Source: Chaetomium olivaceum (lineage: Eukaryota > Ascomycota > Sordariomycetes > Sordariales > Chaetomiaceae). From it: DNA of 64,000 nucleotides. Shown one piece after another: positions 45,554 through 56,480 of this stretch (positions are counted from its first letter, which is position 1; the number at the start of each line of letters is the position of its first letter). The notes beneath the pieces are model-generated. The model had not been told where the DNA came from. It saw only the letters and a program-made list of their open reading frames with translations, and searched no databases. Location: positions 930,001-994,000 of the forward strand of contig JAYWVB010000004.1 in NCBI GenBank assembly GCA_039881045.1, in the 5' to 3' direction. The position numbers were made by a program, and so were the translations under genes.

Positions 45554-47630
45554 GCTGGGGCAGTTCAGGAGAAAGCAAGTCACGGACTAGGTAGGATCTT
45601 GATGCGTAGCTTGACGGGCGCGTCCTGGCTTCACAGTTGGCCACCAACAAGCGCTGGGTGAGTGACGTCCGGGCTAGGAACCGATATCAAAATCAATTTG
45701 CTACAGAATTCAGCGGACCAGTAACTTACTTGAGCCTCGACCGGCCCCCACGCCGAGACAGCTTCTCCCAGAACGAGCGCGGGTTTTGAGCAAGTTATTT
45801 TAATAAACCACGGCAGATACGGCTCCGGTCCCTGTGGGGCTGAAAGCCCGCATGTAACCTGCATCCATACTACTGTAGTTCTTGAGAGGGCGATATTGGA
45901 TCGCCACAGGCCCGGGACACGGATATTCCCCGACAGTTCGCTGGTCTCACTGGCATATCTATGATAATGGAGCGGGTTGCGGTCACGGATCCAACTTGAA
46001 ACGGAGCAGCCCCTGGCGGCGGCTAATACATGGAAAGTAGGCTACGACAGCCAAGACTCTGGCCTTATCTCTTTCATTCTTGCCAACAGATGGTGGGCAT
46101 CAAAAGCTCGAGACTGGGCGAGAGTATCACAATCTGATAATGCTGATTACGTTGTGACTATAATGAATGGGTGACCACCGACTATAAAATATTACACCGC
46201 ATCTTGACGGCAAACTAGAATTCGATTCAATGCCCGTTCTATCTGGACAGCATGGTATAGATCACTACACTGTTGTTGAAAGTCAATAGGCCTTCCCCGT
46301 AAGAACATGCCCCTGGTCTGCCCAAGCCCGGATGCCATGCAAAGTCTTGCCTTTTGCACAACTGCAATTGTCATACTGCAAGGGGCTTCTAATGTGGGAA
46401 GGTTTGAGGTAATGTGCTAATCCACTACTGATCATTATCTTAATGTTTCTGTAGACTTCCTAAAAAGGAAATGAGTGCAATGCATATGTATAGTGCTCTC
46501 CTGATATATACAGCCTACTATTGAGCCCCAAAACTAGTGCCAGCCAAGTAAGATTATAGTGGTGTCAACTACTGCTGCTTCTACGTGGATGTCACTTGGG
46601 GTGTGCCTGTCTTGAGGGTCAAGGCATCACTAGTCCAGACATTTCTACACCGATATATGTATGGAAAGCTTCTACAAGTAATAGATTGTGCCAGGGCCTA
46701 AGGAGCGTACTATAAACCGCCCAGTTACCTCTAATTAATGGTGCCATTGAGGCTTAGCGGCGGCTTGTTGCAGCAGGTAACTACAACATTCTCTTGCCTT
46801 AATTAAGTAGAGAGTGTTGCATCAAAGAGAGGATACTTTGTAAAGGAAAATAGGAGTTGAAAATATAACCTACCATATCCGGGTAGAATGTAAATGTCCT
46901 TGGCCATCCATCTTGATATGTAAAATTCGAATCTCATACCCGATTGATGATGCACGTAATACACGTTGAGAGTCAATAGATTCCATCTTCATTGCATTCC
47001 AACTCTGCAAATATACCTTGGCAACCCCCTGGCGAGTCTCGGCAAAAGACTATTCAGATCTATATGTTAAGATAGACGGCTTAAAATATTTATGCGGTAT
47101 GCGTATGTGGTATTGTTGGTTACTATGGGTTTTACCGATTTCTATTCTTCTCACCTTTTTCTATTTTCAAAAGTTAAGCCTGTCCCTGCCTCAAAAAAAA
47201 CTCAGACGACTAGGCTTGCACCACACAGCGGTTCTCTTGCTTTTTGCTCTTCAACAGGGGGCTCGGGGTGTCTCCCGTCCGGACCCTGCAGACAGCCGGG
47301 GCTGTTGTTGGTTGCGTGAGATCGAGGTAAATGCGCCCATTGGCCCTTGTCTCTTCGTCGCCCGATTCGGTATTCAGTGAAATAGGGGTGTGCTGTTGGC
47401 GCTAGTCGTTGCGCCCTTGTCATAACTGGCAGAAGCGGTCGAAGATAAACAAACGTCCCTGATCACCAGCCCCCCCATTTTGGTCTCGAGAGCCTTGCTG
47501 AGCTGTTTATCCTACGAACCTTTCTCGCATCATTCATGTTTGCCCCTCAACCAGGTCAAGTGGTGGACTCGACAGCTCGTAGTTATCCAAAATGAATGTG
47601 ACTACTATCAACTAACTTACTCCCGCTATC
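45554..47630. other. AT-rich island between the ferric reductase and the GHKL relic
   Basis: From about 45870 the sequence is much richer in A/T than the gene-dense flanks and has no open frame with support. It looks like old non-coding or mutated repeat sequence; no terminal repeats or transposase motif could be read. Confidence 0.5.
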
Positions 47631-50600
47631 ATGGCCACTATCCTTAATAACGCCCACCTCTGGGAGGAGGAGGAGGAAGGCGAAGAAGACGACTACATGT
47701 CTGACCCCGAGATAACCCTCTGCTCCATCGTCAAGAGCAAGACAATCAACTTCTCTATCCGCGCCAACTACACAAAATGGGCGCCGCGAGAAGCTTTTCG
47801 CGAGCTGGTTGTGACGAACCTCTCCTGGACCTCGTCCTGTTAGGGTTCAGTCTGATTGAAGGTGGCTTGCAAAGGTACTAGGTTCGGTGCAGCCAAAAGG
47901 TGCACAACAAAGACTTGTCTCAACAGTAGGCTCTCGAGCTTGTAGCGAACTGTAGTTGTGATTGCTAACTGGAGAACTCCCAGAGCTCTCCAGAACGAGT
48001 GACTATATACTTCTATCTAAGTGGTGCTCAAACTGCTCACGACGTTCGTCCTGAGCATTCTGAGCACGCTGCTCAGACTGCTCAAAGTGTCTCTGCTCAA
48101 TGCCTTGGCATGGCCCCCAATGAGCATGCCGACCTCCTAAGAACTGATTGGTCTGGGGCTCCCTGCGCCCCGCCCGGTTATTCCTTAATCCGTGACACTG
48201 GTACATTACTTTTCCCAACTGACCCTTTTATCACTACCTATCTACCTACCTCCGTTTTGCTAAGCTTTCGTGCGCACCTAGGCGAGACGGCATCATCAAA
48301 TCTTTTGGCCTCGCCGAGCGGGACTTCTGCGTCGTTGCCGAAGAGCGGACGTCAGGCAGCGATACAGAAATAGTTTACAAAGTACCGCGTCTCGGCGCTG
48401 ACGACAGGAAAGAATGGCTCGGTTACATCCGCTACAAAGGCCGCAACGGCGAGGGCACCATCGACATCACTAATCGCGCTGCAACGCTGCACCCTTGGCA
48501 TCTTGACCTCGGTGGAACGAGCAAGGCCGACGACGACCATCAGGCTGGGGCCCATGGCGAAGGTCTCAAGCTCGCTCTCCTAGTCTTTATGCGCAACATG
48601 CAGAATCACGGCGTCAGATGCCGCTCCGGCGGCTTCAATTGGAAGTTCAACTTCACCACCCGCGGTCGGCTAGTTGCTCGCCTGCATCGTATGTCTCCCG
48701 AGGCCATCCAAAGGGCCGAAGACCAGTTCCGACGGCTGAGCCAAAGGATGTTGCTCCCGTTTGGGAGCAGCCCAAAGCTTGACGTGCAGTTCGTTATTGG
48801 GGAGAGGCACGCAGGCCGAGATCAGTACGGTGAAAAGGTGAAACGGAGCCCAGTGAAGCAGAAAGACTTCCAACGTTGGACGAAGGCCGCTTTGTTCCTC
48901 CAAAACACGCGGGATGGAGCCATCATCTCGACCGACAACGGCGATCTTCTCACAGACCCACGTCTCTGTGGGCGCATATATCTCAAGGGACTTTTGCTAT
49001 GCGAGTCTGTTCCCACGCGGTCGGCCAGTATCACGAACCAACCCCTTAGGTTCGGCTACAATTTCGCGTTTGGGCACACCAATCGCGAGAGGCAGTCAGT
49101 TGCCAGTGCGGACGAAGAGGCAAGGGCCATTCTCGCTATCTGGAGCAAGGCGTTGGAGGTCAAGCCTGACTTGGTTTCGGAGATGAGCGCCGTGCTAAAC
49201 ACCACAGAGCCTAAGTACGCGGATATCGCTGGGGCAAAGAGGTTTATGGATTACAAGACGGCACGTGCTGAAAGAGTATCTTGTGGGGAGCCAATTTGCA
49301 GGCAAGTGGTACTATTGCAGCGAGCATAAAAACCAGGTATGTACTGTTGTGACCGACCAAGCAAGGCCGGACGCCTCTTTGCTAATGAGCTGGGATTTTA
49401 GAACCCGAGGCTTGACCACATCATACAAGGTCTCGGATGCGAAGGTGTCAAGTTGGCAGACTCGTACTGGGCCATCCTGCGCCGGCACGGCCTGCTTCGC
49501 ACCGCCGAGGAAGAGGAACACCGGCGCTTTACCTCCACACCGCCCGTTGCAGCCGCAGAACTTGAGACCGCCTTTGCCAAGTCGGTGCACCGCCTTCTCC
49601 GTGCTTGCGTGTACGCCTGTCCCAAGACAAACGGAATAGTTATCCAGTTTGTTCAGGCCGGTCAACTCCACCTCCAGCTGTTCTATTCCGAGGAGGAGCG
49701 GTTGTTTCAGGTTCACGAGCGGTGGCTCTCCCTCAACGGTGCCATTGAGGAGTTGGGTCTCCCTGACGACTTGTTACATGTTGATGCCGTCTTCCACACC
49801 GTGAAACGACTCTTTGCCGATGCGCTGGAGCAGCTCCCGTGCGAGGCGTTTGCAGAAGACGGTTCCAGGACGGCCGAGTGGCGAAGGAAACTAGAAGTCA
49901 GCCGCGCGGGAGCAGAGGTTGCTTAACTATCTACGGGTGGAGAAACTAGATGTCGAGGAAACTTGGTCGAATGCCGGGTTGCTCCTGAGCTGGAAGGTTG
50001 ACCCCCGGCTAGACTCCGACACCGTCGTTGAGATTCAGTGCCACAGCGCCTCCCGATGCCTCCACCTGCGGGAGAGCCTGCTGACCGCAGAGGACGGTGC
50101 GTTTCGTTTTACAGGGCTTGCCAAACGATCTAATCTCCCGCGTTTCTGATTACAGCGCTTGCTAACTCATCTGCTGCAGCCGACAAACTGATGTGCATAA
50201 ACCTCCGGGATGAGATCGATCCCGAGCAACGATCCTGCAACGAAGGGCTGCCCTGTGCCGACTCCCAAATTCCCGCTTGTCGGTTTGATGAATGCCGCTA
50301 TTCAGAAGGGCAACACTACGAAGACGGTTTGAAAGCAGGCGAGGAGTACTTCTTTGTGTTGCTAATGCCGGCGGACCCGGATTCCTTTGTCGCTCTGTCC
50401 AGCGTCACGTACCAGCCTTTTCGTAATCACCCCAGGAGGTCATCACCTGGGTGCCGGCCGCCGGATCTCCTGAGCTGGCCGAGGAGCGGTCCATCCGATG
50501 TTTCCAGTGCCGACATGTCCGATCTAGTTAGCAGCGGTACGGGCAGTAATAGGAGAGCGTCGCCGTCACCAGAACCGGACGTCAACGGAAAGCGGCCTCC

Positions 50601-50903
50601 GACTGAGAGGGCGCGCGGCGCAAATCCCCCCACTGTCGTCCCTGCGCCGACCCGAGCGACAGACGCTGTACCGGCAAACTCATTTAGTAAGTTGGACCCC
50701 CTATCAGGGATGTTCTCGCATGGGTACTTACACCGAGCGCTCTAGCCCTTGGGCCTCGTCTCGGCAGTCTAGACATTTTCAAAATTGACAGAGAACGATG
50801 GTACGAGGCCAGGAACGCAGAGAATGTGCAGGCAGTTATTGGGATCTTGACCGGGGAGAAGTCACTGCCAGAGGAGACCAAGAAACGGCCGAGGATCGAC
50901 TGA
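47631..50903 (+). pseudogene. Relic of an uncharacterised GHKL-type (Bergerat-fold) ATPase gene, interrupted
   Basis: Exon-like blocks on one strand add up to a large protein. The start 'MATILNNAHLWEEEEEGEED' leads to 'RANYTKWAPREAFRELV', which resembles an N-box, E-L-V-x-N-x-x-D. The coding sense then stops for 471 bp (47812-48282) and resumes exactly at 'RDGIIKSFGLAERDFCVVAE'. Further on, 'EGTIDITNRAATLHPWHLDL' and 'AGAHGEGLKLALLVFMRNM' fit the nucleotide-lid motifs of GHKL proteins (Hsp90, MORC, histidine kinases). Three good introns remain downstream (49337-49401, 50097-50179, 50687-50745). The tail 'SLDIFKIDRERWYEARNAEN' ends 'EETKKRPRID'. Single-base frame breaks lie near 49263 and 49905. 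The insertion, plus the frame breaks, argue for a pseudogene. GHKL membership is my inference from the motifs; the biological role is unknown. Confidence 0.6.
47812..48282. mobile_element. 471-bp insertion in the GHKL gene, with TGCTCA-rich transposon-end-like segment
   Basis: It splits the conserved N-box between 'AFRELV' and 'RDGIIKSF', and it has no splice sites that would restore the frame. The segment 48019-48100 carries clustered copies of TGCTCA/TGAGCA (GGTGCTCAAACTGCTCA, GAGCATTCTGAGCA, CTGCTCAGACTGCTCA), the type of subterminal repeat seen in hAT-like and other DNA transposons. I cannot find a matching inverted end or a clear target-site duplication, so the element class is a guess. 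Confidence 0.4.
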
Positions 50904-51496
50904 GTGACATGATTTGAAAACTTCTTACAGTTTTGAGACATGAAGAACAAGGGTTGTAGAACGAGGAAATGCCCATAACTTGGGTCCGGTCACCCAGGTT
51001 GTGTAGGAATACTATGCTGTCGCTGGCGAAGCGCTTGTGGTGCTATTGTGCAAGTGGGAACGGGTATAGGCTACCTTACTGCTGAGGACGGATGCAAGGT
51101 AGATGCGATATTCCAAGGTTGGTATAGGCCGCGGTGATTTGTGGGCAAGTAGTTGGTAATTAGAGCGATACCGGTGTCCTTGGGGCCTATGGTGGGAAAA
51201 GAAAAAGACGAGGCTGACAGTGTCGATGTTTGGGTTTGAGACGATCCCGACCGAGTTGAGGGTCGATAGTGTTGCCGGATTGTAAGCCCGTTTGAGTAAA
51301 TGGGTGGATGAATAAGGCGCTCTACAGTTATGTTGTAGATATAAGCTAGGAGTACATGTATACCACTTGATGAGAATGCAACGTGTAATTACCAGTCTCC
51401 CATCCGAGGAAAAACAGACGTAAATAGCAAGATATTGACTATATGTTACCTGAATCGACGCCGGACCGCCTACACAATGGACGCCCGGTATAACAC
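50904..51496. other. Convergent spacer between the GHKL relic and the copper transporter
   Basis: About 600 bp, somewhat AT-rich from 51290 to 51460. No gene or clear element seen. Confidence 0.45.
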
Positions 51497-52344
51497 TCAA
51501 CATTGATGCCACAAACTCCCAGCGCCATCATCGTCTGCCGGGCTACCGACCAGGAACATCCCAAGGAAGATTCCGCTCAGTACCGAGACAAAGTAGCCCG
51601 TGTTCATCGTCATTACCGCTATCATCCTGTTCCTTGTCAGCCATAATTCACCCGGTTCATTACCCCCTTTGATTAGCAAAACATCACCATGAGGACTCAC
51701 AGCAAGTATCCCAAAAACACCAGCACTACCTCGCAGACCGCCCTCCACAACCGCAACCCCAACGCCGCACCGCACCACCACCGCCTCGACCCCGGCGACC
51801 CTATCTCAGACCCCAGATCATCACCCTCCCCACCAGTCTTCTCCTGGCCTGCCAGCAACCGCCCACCATCGTGTTGCTGTTGTCGCTGCTGATAACGATG
51901 GCGAGACCGCCCCCGAGACACACGCCCACTCGCCCAAGCATCAAGGGCAGGCCGGATAGCCACAAGCACGCGGGTGACGGCCGCAAGGCCAATCAGGAAG
52001 ACACATGTCGCCGCATACCCGGCCGCGTTGCGAGGCGTCCACCAGTCCCAGAAGAGCGGGGTTGTGGTTGACGGGAAGAAGGTCATGGCCATGGTGGACA
52101 TGCCATGAGCACCGTATCGCCATTCGCGGCGTTGGTTGTGGGTGCCGGCATCGGCATTGCCATGGTGGAGATGGAGGTGGGCATCGTGTTTGCGGGCGCC
52201 ATGGTCGTTGTGGTGCTGCTCGTCGTCGTGGTGTTGTCTGGCGGCGTGGCTGCTCGGTGTGTCGTTGGCGTCGTAATAAGGATGAATATGTGCAAGGTGA
52301 CCTGGAGATTTTGATAAAAGAAATGGAAGGACCCAATCATACAA
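51497..52344 (-). CDS. Ctr-family copper transporter
   Basis: Trimeric Cu(I) importer of plasma or vacuolar membrane. Two exons, 52344-51701 and 51626-51497, with a 74-bp intron that has a GTGAGT donor and CTGAC branch site. The conserved core starts with 'MSTMAMTFFPSTTTPLFWDW' (Met motif before TM1), then 'AGYAATCVFLIGLAAVTRVL' (TM1), 'LRLWRAVCEVVLVFLGYLL' (TM2, without the classical M-x3-M in clear form) and 'MIAVMTMNTGYFVSVLSGIF' then 'LGMFLVG' (TM3 with the GxxxG helix-packing motif). The start is uncertain: 52344 gives a His-rich extracellular tail and 257 residues, while the internal ATG at 52101 gives 176. A Met-rich stretch typical of Ctr N-termini ('MPTSISTMAMPMPAP') sits in another frame just upstream, hinting at one more frame break. 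It is divergent from a metalloreductase relic. Confidence 0.82.
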
Positions 52345-53245
52345 GCATCAAAAAGACGTGATACGGGGTGGAGAACCTTGTTGAACGGTGCTGGGGGTGG
52401 TGGTGGCTGGAGAGCATGTTTGAGCAGGATAGTGATCCCATCAACCGCATTTGTTTGTTGTCATCCGAAGCCAACATCCGACCTCACTCGGTCATCATCG
52501 TTTTCTCCACTCATTGCTCCGAATTCAATGACCGAGGGTGGAGTCGACATATGGTTGTAACAACACGCGCAAAGCTGCTGCGTTGCCATGGCCGAGAGGA
52601 AACTTAGGTAAGGGGGGGATTCGACAAGTCGGCAAGTTAGGCAACCAGCACGCCATAACACTAATACCACTGGAGGTAATATCATTCTGTTAGGTTGTGA
52701 ACTTTGTTAGTGCACAAATCAGACAAACACCAAGGAGTGTGTATAGTTTATAAACAACGGCGTCAGTTATTATTCATCCCTACGTCGGCTGCGAGTCTAA
52801 ACAAACCCCCACCAAGTAACCTGGTAACCGGAACTTGCTCTAAGTAACTTGCTGCAAGTAACCTGGCACTGTCGCAATATGGGAAACGCTAGGCTGTCGG
52901 AGTAGAGTATCAACTGTCAAGCGTTGCTTGACCTTGAGCAAGAGGGGACATCGCGCAAGAACACTCGCACGCTCGGCAGCTTCCCTAGAAAAGAGGTTCC
53001 CCCATGAGCAATCACGCCATGGTGCGCATGAGCCGGGAACTTTCTGACCCGATCCGTGGGTTCCCAAGCCACAAACCTCACGATGGGTGGTTAGCATGCG
53101 CGAGTTTCCATTGGCTAAGACGCCGCAGTGGAAAGGATACCAGCTTTTTCCACCGCATGCCGCTCCGTTGCCCCTCTTTCTCTTGATGTTTCCCGGTTTT
53201 CTTGCCGGCCCCTATCCCGTACTTCAACCCTAAATCTTAGGCACC
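52345..53245. promoter_or_regulatory. Divergent region between the copper transporter and metalloreductase relic
   Basis: Shared upstream sequence of two metal-uptake genes. AAGTAAC occurs three times in 48 bp (52814, 52842, 52855), twice inside a longer exact repeat CAAGTAACCTGG (52813-52824, 52854-52865). That makes it a candidate regulator-binding cluster; the factor is unknown. Confidence 0.4.
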
Positions 53246-55170
53246 ATGGGTGTTATTAGTTTCGCCATCTTCTGGGTGAGCGCACTTCTGTCTTCAGCTG
53301 ACGGCAGTTATGTCCAGACGCGAGCCCATTCTAGCTTTGGCTTCTTCTGGTTCAATCCCCCGTGTGCGGCAGCATGCCTCCGCTCTTTCCGGGGTTACAA
53401 GCTACAGTGTACCGGATACGGCGACGCCATAACGGGTCCAGATCTCACTGACGGATCGTGCTACGGGCAAGATACGTCGTATCTGACCTCGGTGGCCTAC
53501 TGTATGAGCACCAGATGCTCCCAATCAGACATCAAACTGTCGAAGCTACAGCTGTTTTGGGAGGAGCAGATCACCGGTCGCTCGAGTAATATCCACCCTA
53601 AGTGGACCTACAAGCAGGCTCTCGCCCACATCAGCCCCTCGCCGCCCACCTATCATCAGCCCAATATTGAAGTGGTCAGCTATCTCAGGACCACCGCCAT
53701 AGTCGACAACGTGACATATTTATTCCAGTGGGATCTTGTTTCTGCTGGCTACCGAGAGTCGGCCCTGGAGTCAACATATAGGTACGTCTATCATACATGC
53801 TACTTCCAAGGCCCTCGCTGAACCAGAGAAATAGGATCGCCATTGTCGTCTCTTTGAACCGGAGAAATATCATTGCCATTGCCGTCTTGGCGGTTGGACT
53901 TCCGATCGTGCTCACATATGTTAGCGACTCCCCTTTCACGGTCACCATCCTAGACACGGCCAGGCCATACCTCGTCTGGCCGAGCAATATTGGCACTTGC
54001 CAGGTCCGGCCCTTGCCCTACTTTCTGGGAAACGCCCCGACAGTCGGTCAAGGCATCTACATTGCCCTCTTTCTCATTGTCAACATCGTTCTCTCCGTCA
54101 TCGAATACGAGCCTCGACTGCCCAGTTTCTGGTACGACACCGAGCGACGAGGGGTGGCGGCCTACATTCTTTACCGCTGCGGCGCCTTCGCCCTTGCTCT
54201 CTTCCCCGTCGTCATCCTGTTTTCGTCGAGGAACAATGTCTCCTATGGCTCACGAACTGGTCTCACTCCACCTACCTCCTTCTTCACCAATGGGTCGGCC
54301 GCCTGTTCGCTCTCTACGCCATCCTCCACTCCATCCTCGGCTGATGGTCTACGCAAACCGGCAACACAGGGTGTGGGTGTGGTCGATGGGGCGCCATCGC
54401 AACCGTCACGTCCGTCATACTCGCCGTCCGCAGCGGCCTGTACGTGCGCAAGGCCCAGTACGACCGCTTTCTGATCTCACACATTCTGCTGACCGCCTTT
54501 ACCATTCGTCGGGTGCTGGTACCACCTGGTCGGCTGGTACGACTTAAATATGAACTGGCCCACACGCCATGCTGGCGGTTTCGAAGTTTGGCTCTACCTC
54601 ACCGCGCGCTGTGGTTCTTTGACCGCCTCGCGCGTGCCTTTCCGCTGTCCTGACTTGTACTGCTGTACCCGCGTCACTGACTCTGGGACGTATCGCGCAT
54701 CTCGACATCTTCGGGGGTGTGATGGACGCGCAGCGGGGACACACGTTTACATCTACTTCCCTACGCTGCCCCCCCTCCGGTGGTGGGAGAACCATCCCTT
54801 ATCCGCCATCCCGACTGACAGCCTACCAAGCCTGACTCCCTTCACCAACCCCCCAACAACGATAACGACAACAACGACAACAACGACAATCTGGAAGCCC
54901 AAAACTCTACCCCCTCAACCCCAACACCGGCCCCAACACGAACCCCCACGTTAACTCAGCCCCAACCCCAAACCAAAACATAACCCTCCTAGCCCTTAAA
55001 TCCACCACCGGCGACGTAACCTTCCACCTCACACTCCCACCCTTCCCATTTTCCCCCACCCTTCCCCATTTTCACCCCACCCTTCCACCCCCACCCCCCC
55101 ATTTTCACCCCACCCTCCCCCATAGCCAGCGGCATCGGCATCACCAGCCTGCCGCCCCGGCTCTAACTAC
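53246..55170 (+). pseudogene. Decayed second ferric/cupric reductase (FRE family)
   Basis: Exon 1 (53246-53781) keeps a signal peptide and a Cys-rich extracellular region ('FNPPCAAACLRSFRGYKLQC'). After a 53-bp intron the membrane part starts intact ('AIAVLAVGLPIVLTYV', 'LFLIVNIVLSVIEYEPRLPS', 'FPVVILFSSRNNV'). From about 54236 the frame breaks repeatedly: 'LLWLTNWSHSTYLLLHQWVG' and 'LYAILHSILG' are in a second frame, 'VTSVILAVRSGLYVRKAQYD' in a third, 'VGCWYHLVGWYDLNMNWP' in a fourth step, then 'ALWFFDRLARAF'. The FAD motif remnant 'YFPTLPPLRWWENHPLS' is still visible near 54770, but the NADPH domain has dissolved into C-rich low-complexity sequence, with only 'ASGIGIT' near 55130 recalling the Gly-rich motif. 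Too many lesions for sequencing error alone. Confidence 0.8.
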
Positions 55171-56480
55171 TCGCCTACTCAAGAGGCATTCTCATAGTGA
55201 TATGAAGCTTGCGTGGATTTGTGCGTGGCACAGACTGAGCTGGTGGATGCGTTAAAGGGAGTTTTGGAGGGGGTGGCGGCGGTGGTGGTGGGAGATGGGG
55301 AGAGAGGGGGCTAGGAGGGTGATGTGTTTGAGTTGGTGGGGATGCTTGTTCGTGGTGACTGAGGGATGAGGTTGTATATACATGGTATGGTAAGGTAAGG
55401 GGGGTTGGTAGCAGGCCGAGCCTCGAGGGAGGTAAACTGGTGCTAAGGGTAAGTTGGTATGGTGGTGACTGATCAAGGTCAGAAGGTGGTGTGATGTGGT
55501 GTGTGATATCACCCGGCCCGTCCTTACTTGGCTTGTCTATCTAGGCTGTTTTCCTTGACCGTAGAAATTGTAAGCTCCATATCACCCACAGAAATACCCG
55601 CGTTATTGAGCACTCCCTCACCCAATAGCCCACTCCGGACCCCTATTCCGTCCGATTAACAGCCCAAAACGCCCGGAACCTCACATAAACCCCGACCCCG
55701 AGCCCGAGGCTGAGGGATCACCAAGAAACAAATAAATTCCAGCTAGCATACAGGAAGCACGGCGCCCACAACCCCCGAACGCCGACCTCCCGTCACGGAC
55801 TAAGTGACACAAAAGCACCCAGACACAGACTGTCGTGCAGCCATGGCGCCGACAACAAGCGGTGTAACCCGCGCCACCCTTCTCTCGCAGCCAGCAGCAG
55901 CCAGCCAGCAAACCACACAAACCTGAGACATATACCCGAAGAGCCGAGGCTCGTATCCTAGCGCCTCGTTCCAGCCCAACAGAAGAAGTGACAGAAGCAA
56001 CGCCGTGGCTTGCGGCTTAGAGAAGGGCTGAAAGAAAAAAGTGATGTCTCAGGGGCAGGTCACTTTTGCATTTTTGGGCCGGTACAGCAATAACGACGGC
56101 ATTCATTCGGTTAAGCATCCACTCATTATCATGTATGGTTGGAAAGGGTTGGATAGTGTGGCTGTTGTACCGAACGAAGCCTATCAGCAAGAACAGAAGC
56201 AAGATGGTATCGATCATGACAGATATAAGAGATCAAACCCCAAGGAGAAACAAAAAACCTCAAGGAGAGAAAGCTTGCGCACTGCCCGGGGAGACGGTAT
56301 GCCCGCACCACCAAACGCCCGACTCCCAAACCCAAACACGATCATCGTCTGGAACCAATCAACACCACCGCCGGGTCCGGCCAGCCAAGCCGCCGAGCCT
56401 GCTCGCCTCGCCCAGCCAGCCGTAACGCCACCGATCAGTTGAACCCATCCGCTACCGGATCCTTTTCGTCCGCGTATCCG
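55171..56480. other. Intergenic region
   Basis: Downstream of the reductase relic and 3' flank of the transcription factor gene. GGTGG-rich low complexity near 55260-55500. No gene seen. Confidence 0.45.
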
